This document shows, piece by piece, positions 10,877 to 22,275 of a stretch of 64,000 nt of DNA. Source of the DNA: Tretioscincus oriximinensis (Eukaryota; Chordata; Lepidosauria; Squamata; Gymnophthalmidae). Both the position numbers and the translations under genes were made by a program. Location: positions 372,001 to 436,000 of the forward strand of contig JAJVDF010000500.1 in NCBI GenBank assembly GCA_022410635.1. The letters run 5' to 3'. The notes beneath the pieces were generated by a model. The model did no database searches. It had not been told where the DNA came from and saw only the letters and a list, made by a program, of their open reading frames with translations. Positions within the stretch are counted from its first letter, which is position 1. Every line of letters begins with the position of its first letter.

Positions 10877-11051
10877 GACTGTAAGAACATGGGATGTCAC
10901 CAATGACAAAAAACACAAAGGTGTATTTAAGCCACGGTCAGCTCAAGGAAAACGAGTGATTCCCACAAGCTGCACATACAACAGAGATGGTAAACTCATT
11001 GCAGCTGGCTGCCAAGATGGGTCCATTCAGATCTGGGATAGGAATATGAAC
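10877..11051 (+). CDS. WDR70: WDR70 internal coding exon (first of eight in window)
   Basis: Spliced exon of WD-repeat protein 70, a nuclear beta-propeller protein. From the literature, it acts with the CUL4-DDB1 ubiquitin ligase in chromatin ubiquitination and the DNA damage response. The exon follows a pyrimidine-rich acceptor ending ttctag and stops before donor gtgagt. It starts with the last base of a split codon and then reads 58 full codons, ending in phase 0. The translation begins TVRTWDVTNDKKHK, the C-terminal WD strand of one repeat. It continues through GKRVIPTSCTYNRDGKLIAAG to end IQIWDRNMN, a second complete WD strand. I recognise this as WDR70 from memory of the vertebrate protein. 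The frame runs open upstream of the acceptor, so an ORF finder would start too early at 10818. The 5' exons are not in the window. Confidence 0.95.
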
Positions 11052-11407
11052 GTGAGTAGTCATTTTTCTCATAAACATCATCCAATTTTCTGATGTCCTT
11101 TAATATCTCAAAGTGAAGCCTTTTCCTGTTTCTTGGAATTATGCACTTTCAAGATAATTCAACCAACATTGGCAGACAATGTTGGTTGAGTAGGGAGGAA
11201 TTCTTTTAAAACAACGACAAATCAAATAAGTCTATTTGCAATGCTGAGCAGCTTTGATTTTACTTTAATGCTCTATCAATATCTTTATAGAGATTTTGAC
11301 ATTTCACATTAGGATCCATTTCTATGTTCAAAATTTCATTTAATGGTTTATCTCTATTAAAGTTAATACCAAACTATGGTAACTAGGAGTCAGGTTTCAG
11401 ACTTGCT

Positions 11408-11490
11408 AAAGTATTTATTTATTTATTATTTTAAATGATTTATATCCCGCCCTTCTCCATTGGTCTCAGGTCAGATAACAAAAGCTTTTT
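11408..11490 (-). repeat. L2-type LINE tail
   Basis: Minus-strand tail: tatttatttatttattattttaaatgatttatatcccgccct, followed by ggtctcaggtc. Confidence 0.5.
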
Positions 11491-11512
11491 TAAAAAAGTT
11501 TTAAAAGACCCA

Positions 11513-11576
11513 CCCTCCCTCCTTACCACTCTCCCTCCCTCCTTACCACTCTCCCTCCCTCCTTACCACTCTCCCT
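11513..11576. repeat. Tandem 20-bp repeat, about 3.2 copies
   Basis: The unit ctccctccctccttaccact is repeated in tandem without visible change and ends at ctccctgaga. It directly precedes a CR1/L3 fragment. Confidence 0.9.
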
Positions 11577-11639
11577 GAGAGCTTTGCCCCTGGAAATAGG
11601 GAATAGCAAACTATTCATTTTTTTTCTGTGAAGAAAACT

Positions 11640-11855
11640 ACATACTACAGTGTCCGTGGAGGCATCTACATCAAGGATACTTTTGATTCTGCCCCTGAGA
11701 TGGAGCAATAGGCAAGGTTCCTGAATCACAATATCCAGAGAGTCAAGAACAGGTAAAGGCTTTGACTTCTTCTGCTTGAGATTTCCAGGTACAATTGATG
11801 GGCCAGCATGTGATACAGAATGCTGAACTAGATGGACTGTGGCCCCTTTTGCCAG
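11640..11855 (+). repeat. CR1/L3-type LINE 3' fragment
   Basis: Diverged copy of the common 3' tail: ctgagatggagcaataggcaaggttcctg, gggccagcatgtgatacagaatgctgaactagatggactgtggcc. The end (ccctttgccagg) has decayed. Confidence 0.6.
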
Positions 11856-12035
11856 GAGTCCCACTTTATTAGACTTTACATTGGGCTTTATTTTTGGACC
11901 TATCTTGGAATAGAAGCTTGACATAGCTTACACTAGCATTCTAATGACAGGCCCATATTCTAAGATATATTTATATAAAGAAAGAAAGCATAGTGCAGAA
12001 AAGGTCTATGGTCCGTAGACTGATTTATATACAAT

Positions 12036-12100
12036 CATAGAATTGAACCGGACCTCCAGGGTCATCAGGTCTAACCCCCTGCTCAATGCTCATATTTAAG
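12036..12100 (-). repeat. CR1 LINE 3' end
   Basis: It begins atcatagaattgaaccggacctcc and continues gtcatcaggtctaaccccctgctc. This is the reverse complement of the classic CR1 end that terminates in ATTCTATGAT. Confidence 0.75.
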
Positions 12101-12315
12101 AGACCGATATTTAACCTTTGCCTGGAAATCAGAGAGATTCTTGAAGCTGGCATGGCAAACTACTTCCTTATCTATTGATGTATCCTTTATAGTTGGTACC
12201 CATACTGTATCTTAATGGATGGCACTGGATAACCTTGGTTGGGTTCAGATAAATATGTCATGTTAGAATGGTTAATATTTGGATGGAAGACCACTAAACA
12301 ATTCCAGGAGTATAC

Positions 12316-12600
12316 ATAAGAAGTTAAGGTAAGCCCTGCCATGTTAGGTAATAGCCAGTGAAGTCTAGCATTCTGTCTTGCACTGTGATCCACTAGTTGC
12401 TTCTGGATGTTCTCAAGCAGCAGCAGAAGGTAAAATCTTAACCTACTTTAGACTCCGTGGAATTGGTAACTAGAGACATTCCAATTGGCTTCTGTGAATT
12501 GGTCTAATCCTTTCTTAAAGCTGTTTAGTTTAATCACCATTTCCACCTCTTCTGGAATTAAATTCCATATACTGGCGATCCCTCCACGTGGACTAAATTG
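12316..12600 (-). repeat. CR1/L3-type LINE 3' fragment
   Basis: Diverged minus-strand copy. It begins acataagaagttaaggtaag, passes tctagcattctgtcttgcac, and reaches ccacctcttctggaattaaattccata. Confidence 0.65.
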
Positions 12601-14712
12601 GAAATGTCAGGATTCTCCTAAAATAGGCTATGGCAGTAATTTTTTATACTATTTTTAAGAAAACTGGACTTCCAAACATTGATGTTAGAATATTTTTTTT
12701 GTTGAAAATCATTTAGAAAAAATGGACAGTTGAGGAATATGTGGGGACATTTGTAGTCCACCTATCAGCTTTATATTTAATTAAGAATGTACAGAAATGA
12801 AAAGTACAGAAATTTTAAAAATCTGTTCTACTAATTTGTTCATCCAATCCATGGATTGTATAAATTTTAAGTCACATGTGGGGAAGGGCACGAACAGACA
12901 AACTACCAGAAGTGCTATTCTTTATTTGACAGTGGAAACCTTAATATTTGAGTACTGTCTGCGTTTACATCAACAGCTACATAGGTGATGAAAGCCAGCC
13001 CCTGAAAAAATTATTATTCTGCTGGAGCAAGTTTACAACTTGAATAATTTCAGAAACCTCCGTAACACTGATATGTTTTACTAAGTTTATCATAGAAATA
13101 AAATGTTGGCAATCAAAACATGTCAAAATTATATTGGATTAAAATCAAGTGAATATTTGACCAAATATTTAGGATACTACAGTTTTCATTTTGGTTGTAC
13201 TCTTTTCTAAATGGTATGAATTGATACACAATTTCCAAATTGCTATTATTCTTCAAACTAGATAGTCTGAAATCCATTACATAAAAGAAGGGCAAATAGT
13301 ATGTTCACACAATAGATACTATATTTATATTGAAATATTATAAACCACATCTACATAAGAGTGGTATGATCTGCATGTCTGGGTTGTTATTTCTCCCAGC
13401 AATTTTAATTTCAGCTTTAGATTCATCTAGCCTGCCCGTCATATGATATACTTCACATATACTGTACTAGTAAGTTAAATAAATAAATGACAGTATAGAA
13501 CTTTGTTACACTCCTTTCCTAATTTTGGATCAATCAGTTGTTCTATGTTCAGTTCTAACTGTTGTTTCTTTATCTACATGAAGGTTTCTTAGGAACCAGA
13601 TAAAGCAATCAGGTTTTCCCATGTATTTAAAATATCGGCACAGTTCGTTATGATCCACACAGGTAAAAAGGTTAGTATAGTCAATGAAGCAAACATTGGC
13701 AGCTGATCTTCAAAAATTAGCTTGCCCTTTGGATAGTTTTCAGCTTACATAACTTTTGAAGCCTAACTTGCAAAATCTTGAGCACAACGTTGCTGGTGTG
13801 TGAAATATGCACTTTTGTTCAGCAGTTTGAGCATTCTTAGGCATTGTTCTTTTTTAAGATTGGAATGTGTGTTACAACTTCCAAATTAGAGATCCTGTTT
13901 CTCTGATGGCTGTTGCCAGATGGCATTGGTGGGACATTCATGATTGCAGGTTTTGAATTAGACCAGGTGCTTCTGTTTTAATCCTGATGTTAATTTCATC
14001 CAGAGTCCTATTCACATAGTGAGACACTGAAGACAATTATGCTATAGCTACTTAATTTTTGTGGAACTTTGTCTCTGAATATGAATGTTCTATAGGACAA
14101 TGAGAATTAACAACCAGCAATTCAGTTCATAGGTCAGTGATACCTAACAACAACAGTGAGAAATACCTCATGTAGCCCTATTATTTGCTTCATGTTTGCC
14201 ACCCAGAGTTAAGGGAACGGGAAGCTCAGGCTACCAGTGTAAAATTATGGTGCCACTGAGGAAACATCAAAGTACCAGTTATAGATGCTCCAATCCTGAA
14301 ATCTTTTAAGTAAATAGCTAAAGTCACATTTACCGATCACATGAAAGCAAAGCCATGTTGTATAAAGCCATGATGTGCAAGCAACACCTGTGAATGCAGT
14401 CTTTTTTGTATATTGTTTTTTAAATCATGACTTTGCATTTACATAATTAGGAAAAAAAACATTCTTATTTAATATGATCCTGGAGATTATTCAACTTACA
14501 CTCTACACTATGAAATAGCATACCATCTGAAATGCTAAGACACTGTTGATACATTCAGATGTCCAGTGTAGATGCAGTTTATGTTACTGTTTAAGGTCGT
14601 TCATTTTAATTGCTTTTTACAATATGCTGAAACATTTGGATATAGGACAGTGTAGAAATCAGAAATCTTTGTTTTTTTAATATTGTCCAAATGTCAGAAC
14701 AATCCAATAATA

Positions 14713-14792
14713 TATTGCTCAAAACAATTAAGGGAACACTTTAACGTAACAGTGTATGTTAAAGTGTTTCCTTAATTGTTTTGAGCATTATA
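14713..14792. mobile_element. Tc1/mariner-type miniature foldback, copy 1
   Basis: An 80-bp palindrome. Arms tattgctcaaaacaattaag and the complement cttaattgttttgagca flank a centre at about 14750. Flanking TA dinucleotides fit a TA target. The arm start resembles the TACTGCTCAAAA ends of vertebrate Tc1-like transposons. A second copy lies at 42891-42970. Confidence 0.8.
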
Positions 14793-15599
14793 CTTTCAGT
14801 TTTTCGTTGCCTTATATAGTGGTTTACAAATGATAAGTAATTGTGGTTTCCATGATATTATTGAAAAAACCCATTGTATTGTTTTTTTAAAATTTAATAT
14901 TAATTACAAGGTAAATAAAAATCACAATTAATGCATAATATCTATATAATAAAGTTCTTTTTTTAAAAAAAAAACTCTCAGCTGTAAATACTAATGATAG
15001 TGCATATTAGCTTTTAAATTAATAAGATATTTGATTCTTGGTCACAATGATAAAAAACAGTGTTACTAATAAGGAGAAAAATCACTTTCCCCCCCTTTTG
15101 TTTCATATGATAACTTCAAGGTTTCATATGAGCCTTTGAAGAATATCTAGCTACATCTGGAAATTTCTTAAATAAATATAAGATGAAAGGCATCCAAACA
15201 GACAGTATATTTTCCTTGCAAGCTTAAGGTAAAGTTTCCATATCCATAAGTATCCAACACTTCTTTTTCCAGAAGTATGCGAGCCAGGCCTCAGCTACAG
15301 AATTTGAAAGATTGCATACAGCATGCCAGAAGCAAATATTAGCCATTTTTTCCTTCATGCATCTGCTCTAGTAATACTTCCTAGCTTGAAAATGGTGTCA
15401 TATGATCATCACATGCTCCTACCTTTGGCTAAGATTTTTAAAGAGACTCTTCTGTTTCTAAGCACACATAAACAGTTTATAATAAGGTCGCTTTTTGCTG
15501 TTGGTTTTAGCTAATTCAATAGAGACAGTTTTGAAGTCTGACCTTTATCATGCTTAATGAAAATAACATACTTAGTCTTCTTAGTTTTAAATCATGCAA

Positions 15600-15800
15600 A
15601 TGTGATGGATATGTTTTATCATCTCTCATACACAATTGTCTATAAAAACCTTACCCTGATATTTGTCCCTCAGCATCTGAAGAAGTAGACGTGTCTACGA
15701 AAGCTTATGCCACCCACTTTTCTCCTCTTAGTCTCTAAGTGCTACTAACGCCTTTGCTGGACTTTCTACTGGACTAGCATGGTTATTTCTCTGATATTAT
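15600..15800 (+). repeat. Hammerhead-like repeat unit (same family as the 1.7-2.3 kb inverted repeat)
   Basis: It shares cctcagcatctgaagaagtagac, tctacgaaagcttatgcca and ccacttttctc with the arms of the long inverted repeat. It also shares the end ctttgctggactttctactgg, actagcatggttatttctctg. CTGAAGA is at 15677-15683 and GAAA at 15699-15702, with a perfect GTAGA/TCTAC stem between. Confidence 0.8.
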
Positions 15801-15920
15801 TTATTTATTTACATTTATACCCCACCCTATACCTGAAGGTCTCAGGGAAACCAACAATGAAATCAACAATACAAAATTAACATTCAAAGCAGAATAAAAC
15901 AGTATCTAGAAGTGGAAAGA
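15800..15920 (-). repeat. L2-type LINE tail
   Basis: tatttatttatttacatttataccccacccta then tgaaggtctcaggg, directly abutting the previous repeat. Confidence 0.6.
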
Positions 15921-16639
15921 GAAACCCATTTTGCGTAGCTTACTTCACTTTCATTATTCTATTTGGACTTGGTTAGATACCTACTTGTGATTTTCCTGAT
16001 ATTCCAATTCTTGCAAAGGCACTGGTGATAGGTATATGGTTTGCATCAATAAACCACAACATATCAGTCAAACAATCAATCAGTCATCCACAATCATAGA
16101 TCCAGAGACATAAAGTAACACAAATAAATGAAATAATCAAGGACTTTCAGTCCAGAGCACGTAGGAGCCTCAGGGCTTTTGCAGAGTCTATACACTAGGT
16201 CCATAAAATTCAAATATCAGATAGCGAGTGCAGTTAGACCTAACAGTTGGATTACATAGTGCCAAACAAAAATTAAAATAATTATAAGTGGAAAGTAATA
16301 CTGAAAATATTCATGGAGTATTAGTTCAGCTAAGACAGTATTAGAATGGTCCCAGTAGTCACCCTTAATATTAGATAAAACTGCAAGATATCTGCAGCAC
16401 ATTTCAAAATACCTTTTTGTACATGTCAATGCCTTACAATAGCTCCCAACAGTATGGTAGTATTAGGGCAAAACATCAAGGAAAGAGTACTAGATAGGTG
16501 TTTGAGCAATTAATACATTGCTTTCTAACATACCCAAGATTCTAAGTGTGAGAAGGGTGAGAGACGCCTATGGGTCTTGTTCCAATGCCTTTTTTAAGAC
16601 ATGAGTTCAAAGAAATGGCCAAGTTAATTCGTGTCCAGA

Positions 16640-16965
16640 AAATCTAGCAAGGGGGTCTTGTAGCACTTTAGAGATTAACAAGAAAAAGGTAGAGATTAAC
16701 AAGAACAAGCTTTCATAGACAGCTGCTTCAGTTGCTAGGGCACAACTGTCAGGGACACATTACTGTATATGTAGCAAATGGAATGTAAGAAATAACAGAC
16801 ATATAAATTTCAGAGAAATAGCTGTGTTAGTCTAGTAGAAAGTCCAGCAAAGGAGCTAGCAGCACTTTGAGACTAACTTCAGAAAAGTGGGTGGCATAAG
16901 CTTTCGTAGACACGTCTATTTCTTCAGATGCTGAAGAAGAAGTGCTGCTAGCTCCTTTACTAGAC
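16640..16965 (-). repeat. Hammerhead-like repeat units, minus strand
   Basis: Two pieces. 16645-16735 is a diverged unit (ggtcttgtagcactttagag, aagctttcatagacagctgc). 16805-16960 is a better copy (tttcagagaaatagctgtgttagtctag, ggcataagctttcgtagac, cttcagatgctgaag). On the minus strand CTGAAGA is 16921-16927 and GAAA is 16902-16905. One base of the stem between them is mispaired. Confidence 0.75.
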
Positions 16966-17154
16966 ATATAAAGGTAGGTGAGGTAATCAATAAGGTAAAA
17001 TACAGCTCAAGTATTGAAGTTAATCCTTTTAAGTGGAGGGAAGTGCCAGAAGGAAAGAGTTACAGTTAGGTTAAAGTATGTTAGCTTTATGTGTAAATGT
17101 GGGTGAGCTAACATACTTTAACCTAACTTCGGGTTTAGGGCGGGGTATAAATAT

Positions 17155-17290
17155 CATAAGAAGATAAGAGGAACCCTGCTGAATGGGGCCAGAGTGGCCT
17201 CCTAATTGCACCTGGGCAGTCTGAAGCAGTAGAAGACAAAATCCTCACCTGTTCTCGACTCCCTGCAAGAATAAATGAAGATTTTGTCTT
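17155..17290 (-). repeat. CR1/L3-type LINE 3' fragment
   Basis: cataagaagataagaggaaccctgctgaatggggccagag, then gcacctgggcagtctgaagcag and cgactccctgcaa, all of which recur in other minus copies. Confidence 0.7.
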
Positions 17291-17369
17291 GCTCTGCTTC
17301 AGACTGCGCAGAACTGCATTCTATTTGATATATTTTTACCTAACTTATCTGGAAATCTCTCAGTTTGAT

Positions 17370-17462
17370 TCTGCACTCCTGCACAAAGTCAGCTGGGTGA
17401 TCTTGAACTAGTTACAGTTATTGGAACTCTCTCAGCCCCACCTACTTCCCAAGGTGTCTATT
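17370..17462 (+). repeat. SINE body fragment
   Basis: agctgggtgatcttgaactagttacag and ctctcagccccacctacttcc match the core of squamate tRNA-derived SINEs. A second diverged copy is at 41958-42200. Confidence 0.5.
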
Positions 17463-17892
17463 GTTTTGACTCTTTATAAATCAGTGGTGAGGTCACATTT
17501 GGAATACTGTGTTCAGTTCTAGTCACCACATCTCAAGAGAGATATTGTGGAATTAGAGAAGGTGCAGAAAAGGTGCAACAAGAATGATCAAGGGCCTAGA
17601 GCACCTCCCTTATGAAGTCAGGCTTCAACGTCTGGGGCTCTTCAGCCCCGAAAGGTGACATTTGGGAGGTGATCTGATTGAAGTGTACAAATTCATATAT
17701 GGGATGGATAGGGTGAATAAAGAAAAAATGTTTTCTCTATTGCACAACACTAGGACCAGAGGGCACTCCTTGAAAGAGATGGGCAGAAAAGAGAGAACAG
17801 ACAAAGGAAAGTATTTTTTCACCCAGAGGGTCATCGGCCTGTGGAATTTACTTCCTGAAGAGGTAGTGGTAGCTAACAGCTTGGATAGTTTC

Positions 17893-19348
17893 TTTTTTTT
17901 TCAAGAAAAAGAAAAAACAGATACATTATATACATTGAAAGAAAACCCCCCAAAACCCTCACCCCCCCTATAGAACATGATTGTAAATAATTTCCAAGTC
18001 CATAATACGATTTTAAGTGATCCACCGTTGCATCTTGTAAGATATTATGAGCCTCTGTAGTTCGACCGAAGGTGATAAGCCTTCGCTACTTTACTGTCCA
18101 GTGAGGTTTCAAATTAATGCCAATAGATTTCAACCTTATGTCTTGTAATATATCAAAAGTCATGAATTCAATGAGGTATTTCCACCATTCCTCTATGGTC
18201 CAGGTGTGGTGGGCCTTCCAGCCTTTAGCCACCACCATGTGGCCGGCCAAGATGGCATTGTTTACATAGTATTTATCATCATTATCTATATTTAAAAAGG
18301 TCAATACACCAAATATCCAAATTTCAATAGATTCTGGAATAAGAATATCTGTTATCAATTTAATTTGATCCCTGATGGTGTTCCAGAATCTTTTTATCAG
18401 GGGGCAATATCCCCACATATGTAGATAATTCCCCCTGTTTCCACAACCGTGCCAACAGGTTGATACCATACTCATATGTGAGACTTGGGCTGGAGTACGG
18501 TACCATTTAGATACTTTTTTAAGCTCAGTCTCCCTAATTCTAATATCTCTATATTTAAGGTAACAATTAAGCCATTGGGGTTTTATTAAAGGGAACTCAT
18601 TCCCCCAAAACTCGTAAATAGATTCTAAATTATTATATTTATGGGTAATGATCGTCTGATATATTATTTTAATCAACTTTGATTCCCCATTTAATAGTTT
18701 ATGTATCACCTTTTCTAAGCTGGAAGTTCCCCTCATGGTATTTATCAGTTCATGAGAATGTAGATGATTTCGTAATGAGAGCACCTGTAGCCAGTATCTC
18801 TGTTGGAGATTCGCCGTTAGATTCCTGATTAATCCCATGTCGGCTGGAATACCATCTTGGTTAATAAAATCTCTTAACCTTTTATAATCATGAGATTTAA
18901 AAAAATCTAGATACCGCCCAAAGTTCTGATCCCCCGTAATGTTTAATGCATAAGTGGAGGCCACGTGTCTCCAATTGATTGTTAGCAATTTCCAGTTAAT
19001 TCTCCACCTCCTACAAGAGGATGCTAATGGTGTTAGCCACGTTTTGATCAATCTTTGTTGAAAGGATGGATCTAAAATGGTCTTGTCCTGCATATTGTTT
19101 GCAGCCAGTTCTATTCTAATTGATTTTTTGTCTCTTTCATGCTCTAAGCGGAGAATTCTGTATATCTGAAAAGCGTCAAAGTATGTTCTTAAAGAGGGCA
19201 ATCCCCAGCCTAACTGTTCTTTTTTCGAGTAAAGTGTTTTATTTGGGATTCTATTTTTTTTATTATTCAAAATCCAAAGTTTGATCCGGTCTTCCCACAT
19301 CTTAGGTTTAACCTCATGAACCTCTGCAGGGAGAGCTTGCAATAGGAA
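17893..19348 (-). mobile_element. L1-like LINE, 5'-truncated, nested in L3
   Basis: A minus-strand insertion with its A-rich 3' end shown as ttttttttt at 17893. The L3 sequence agtttc occurs on both sides (17887-17892 and 19349-19354), a short target duplication. The element carries only the end of ORF2 and a 3' untranslated region of about 190 bp. The 5' truncation is typical of target-primed reverse transcription. Confidence 0.9.
18086..19342 (-). CDS. L1-like ORF2 C-terminal fragment (transposon, not a host gene)
   Basis: An uninterrupted 418-codon frame. It matches the part of L1-type ORF2 downstream of the reverse transcriptase. I read a W-rich region (WLTPLASSCRRWRINWK), then KWYRTPAQVSHM. 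The cysteine-histidine motif follows: CWHGCGNRGNYLHMWGYCPL, then KRFWN. It ends HWTVK and a stop. The endonuclease and RT domains are missing through 5' truncation, so the first methionine is only the first ATG in the fragment. The open frame over 1.25 kb suggests a fairly recent insertion. Another LINE of the same superclass is at 61.3 kb. Confidence 0.88.
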   Translation of the reverse strand: MQALPAEVHEVKPKMWEDRIKLWILNNKKNRIPNKTLYSKKEQLGWGLPSLRTYFDAFQIYRILRLEHERDKKSIRIELAANNMQDKTILDPSFQQRLIKTWLTPLASSCRRWRINWKLLTINWRHVASTYALNITGDQNFGRYLDFFKSHDYKRLRDFINQDGIPADMGLIRNLTANLQQRYWLQVLSLRNHLHSHELINTMRGTSSLEKVIHKLLNGESKLIKIIYQTIITHKYNNLESIYEFWGNEFPLIKPQWLNCYLKYRDIRIRETELKKVSKWYRTPAQVSHMSMVSTCWHGCGNRGNYLHMWGYCPLIKRFWNTIRDQIKLITDILIPESIEIWIFGVLTFLNIDNDDKYYVNNAILAGHMVVAKGWKAHHTWTIEEWWKYLIEFMTFDILQDIRLKSIGINLKPHWTVK

Positions 19349-20266
19349 AGTTTCAAGACAGGACTAGACAGGTTTATGGACACCAAGGGTATAAATGGTT
19401 ATTAGGATGGAGGAGCAACAGGTAGTGCTCCTGAAATGGCATTTGCAGGGAGTCATGAACAGGTGCATATTTTGCTTTCCTCTGTTCAGACTGCCCAGGT
19501 GCATCTGGTGGGCCTCTGGGTGAGGCAGAATGCTGGACTAGATGGGCTCTGGCCCAATCCAGTATGACTCTTCTTATGTGGAGAGAACAACAGAACATTA
19601 GGTAAGCTGCTTTGATTTCCTTTGGGCTGAGGAAGCAGGGTATAAAAAACAACTACTACTACTACTCCTGTCCTCCACTGAGATACTTTTTCTCCTGAGA
19701 GAATCCATAGATTGGCTTTGCTAATCCACTTCATGGTTAGGAACAGAAACTGAAGTAATTGAATTTGATTCATGCCAACCAATGTAAACATATATTTAAA
19801 AAATCAGCTGTAAGCTCAGCTCTTTTCTAGGTAGATCTCAAGAACTGAGAATAATTATTTCAGCATTTGAACTACAGATAGCATTTTTAGAATTGCTCTC
19901 TTTGTTTTTTCCATATAATGAAAAACATTCCTCTCAGAAGAGGTGGTGCTCATTCCAGATTTTTCTGCAAAACTGGCCAGTAAAGGTTGATGTTTCTAAT
20001 ACAGCTATTTCAAGTTTTGGCTTTAATGAGTCTTTTAAAATACTATAACTTGGTCTCAGGTTATTAGGACATAGTTAGAACTGGACTTTAATAAATCCAA
20101 CAAGTGCAAACAAATAGGAAATGTGTCAAAATGCTAAAATAGTATGACTTTATTTCATACTTGGAGATTGTCCTAAGAATATTGAATTATATTTCTGCTT
20201 GCATATTATGTGTAGAAACAGAAGTTACTATAAAATATATCTTCAATGACTGACAATTTATACAAA

Positions 20267-20560
20267 GAACATAAGAACATAAGAAGAGCCATACTGGATC
20301 AGGCCACAGCCCATCAAGTCCATCATTCTGTGTCACACAGAGGCCCACCAGATGCACCTGGGCAGTCTGAACAGAGGAAAGCAAAATATGCTCCTGTTTA
20401 TGACTCCCTGCAAATGGTATTTCAGGAGTCCTGCCTGTTGCTCCATCCCGGAGGCAACATCCAAACATCCATCCTAGTATCCATTTATACCCTTGGTGTC
20501 CATAAACCTGTCTAATCCTGTCTTGAAACAAATCATTTCTGTGCCTTCCATTCTTTCTGA
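20267..20560 (-). repeat. CR1/L3-type LINE 3' fragment
   Basis: A well-preserved minus copy: acataagaagagccatactgg, ccatcaagtccatcattctgtg, ggcccaccagatgcacctggg, tccatcctagtatccatttataccc, cctgtctaatcctgtcttgaa. Confidence 0.85.
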
Positions 20561-20685
20561 ATATCCAAAATTTACTTTCAAAATTCATTTAAGAATATAA
20601 GAAAAGAAAAGGAACTTGTTAAACCAGGCCACAATCCATTGAGTGCTGCATATTGTATCACACAATGAAGAAGAAGATGAAGAGG

Positions 20686-20712
20686 AAGAAGAGGAAGAGG
20701 AAGAATAATAAC
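20686..20712. repeat. Imperfect GAA/GAG microsatellite
   Basis: gaagatgaagaggaagaagagg and following purine triplets, ending in aataataac, at the 3' end of the next SINE copy. Confidence 0.8.
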
Positions 20713-20975
20713 AATCTTGTTTGTATATCCCATTCTTCCAGAGTGTCGTACAAGGTTAATTTTTACCCATAGGCTTACATCTATCTCTCCCACATACAGA
20801 CATGTTGTGGAGGTTCCCATTTATCTACTGGCAAAATTCCTTTTGTTTTCAAACAGTTGGGTTGGCGGAAGCTGAGACCCCTAGAGGGCGCTTACACCTC
20901 TCCAGGGCTTTGAGAATGGGCCTCATGATTGAAAAACCATTTCTTAACCGTTGCACCATTGAGCCTCAGCAATGA
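20705..20975 (-). repeat. tRNA-head SINE, copy A
   Basis: Minus-strand copy. The tail side has tatcccattcttccagagtg. The body has cacctctccagggc preceded by tagagggcgctta. The head complement ends ttcttaaccgttgcaccattgagcc, which reads as a box A-like GGTTAAG on the minus strand. The same order of blocks recurs at 25.0, 30.6 and 39.0 kb. Confidence 0.65.
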
Positions 20976-22275
20976 CTAAATAGTTGCTCCTTGCTATTTC
21001 AGATTGAAGATCAAACGGAAACCTTCAGCTGTTCTTAAGTCTATATGTGTCTCTCCAACTTAGAAACAGTATCTAGACTTCAATATTAGTACTCATTGAT
21101 ACATCAAAGGTCATATTTAGGCATGTGCAACATATGCAGTTCCACACGGTGCCAAAATTTTGAAGGTGGCAAAATATAGCTAGTAATATATAGCTATTTT
21201 TTATTATCATTATAAAACCCGAAACAAATTAATGTTCTGGCATTAAAGTAGAATGGATGGTACTATTAGTATACTTCTTCACCTTGAAATGTCAGCATCT
21301 ATATTGAATCACCCACAATGCCTTGGTTTGCTCCCAACGGAGGTGGACTGGTTCAAATGGGTGGCCTCATGTTTGCATCATGTTTGCTATTTTTGCCACA
21401 CATGCTCTCTTCTCTAGCCAGACGTTAATTTCTCTTTTCTCCTTTTCTTCTAGCAATTTTGGTAAATAAAACACATTCTTTGAAACCCACCATATCCTTG
21501 ACTCTGTATTGTATTCAAGCATGCATGAATTACATACACAAATACATCTAATTCTGTATGTAAGGAAAGTTAACTTAGTTCCAGAAAGACTGTTGCCCCA
21601 TGGATGTTTCTGGATTTAAGTCTGTGTAGAATTATACTGTATGTTAAATAAAAAGCAGCTGGAAAATATTTGATCTTTTCACCAGCTTCTCTGTCTAATA
21701 TCAACATCTGCAGAAAACTAGCTTTGAGTGAGTAGTAATATCGCAAGGAAAATAGTTTGCTATTTTTGTTTTGTGTTATTTGCTTTCTGAAGGAAAAGAA
21801 AAGCAAGAAGACAACCATTTTTGCTTCTAAATTCTATTGAATGTTCAGAAGCATTCCTGGAGTTCTATCACTCTGATTCTGTTCATTATACCACAGTAAA
21901 ATATTTGGTCAATTATGCTGACGAATTCCCCTGGCCCCATGCCATATCAAAACTAGGTTCAATTTCCTCTTAGCCATTAAGGTTCCCACCTGTCCCTTAA
22001 AAGAGCTTTATTAATATTCAACACAAAATAAACTGTAGCATGCTAAACATATGCAAATGTAAAATGATAATTATAATTTTTGTATTACAACCATTTCACA
22101 TTATTTCATGTATGAATGGAGCAAATGAACCCACTATTCTATTAAGAAAAGAAATGGTTTCCCTTAAACGGGATTTTTTTTTTCACATTCAAAAATTCCT
22201 ATCATGCTATACGTGAATCTTAATACTAAATATGAAATAGCATTTTCATTTTCATAATAGTAGAAGCTAAGTAGC

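Larger units (their letters stand above)
17463..19585 (+). repeat. CR1/L3-type LINE 3' end, split by an L1-like insertion
   Basis: The left part (17463-17892) starts at tgactctttataaatcagtgg. It contains agggcctagagcacctccc, gaccagagggcactccttg, and the RT C-terminal codons that end near ctgtggaatttacttcctg. The right part (19349-19585) resumes at agtttcaagacaggactag. It ends gaatgctggactagatggg...cttcttatg. The family tail is the same as in some 15 other copies here. Confidence 0.85.

Noticed and set aside
11513..11576. Possible CRISPR-like spaced repeat
   Set aside because: A direct tandem repeat with no unique spacers, in a vertebrate intron.
11523..11924. 133-codon minus-strand frame
   Set aside because: Antisense of an L3 fragment plus the 20-bp tandem repeat; no domain.
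17662..17973. 103-codon frame (DLIEVYKFIYGMDRVNKEKMF)
   Set aside because: It is the end of the CR1/L3 reverse transcriptase running into the L1-like 3' end, not a host gene. The same peptide recurs at 38.3 and 52.5 kb.
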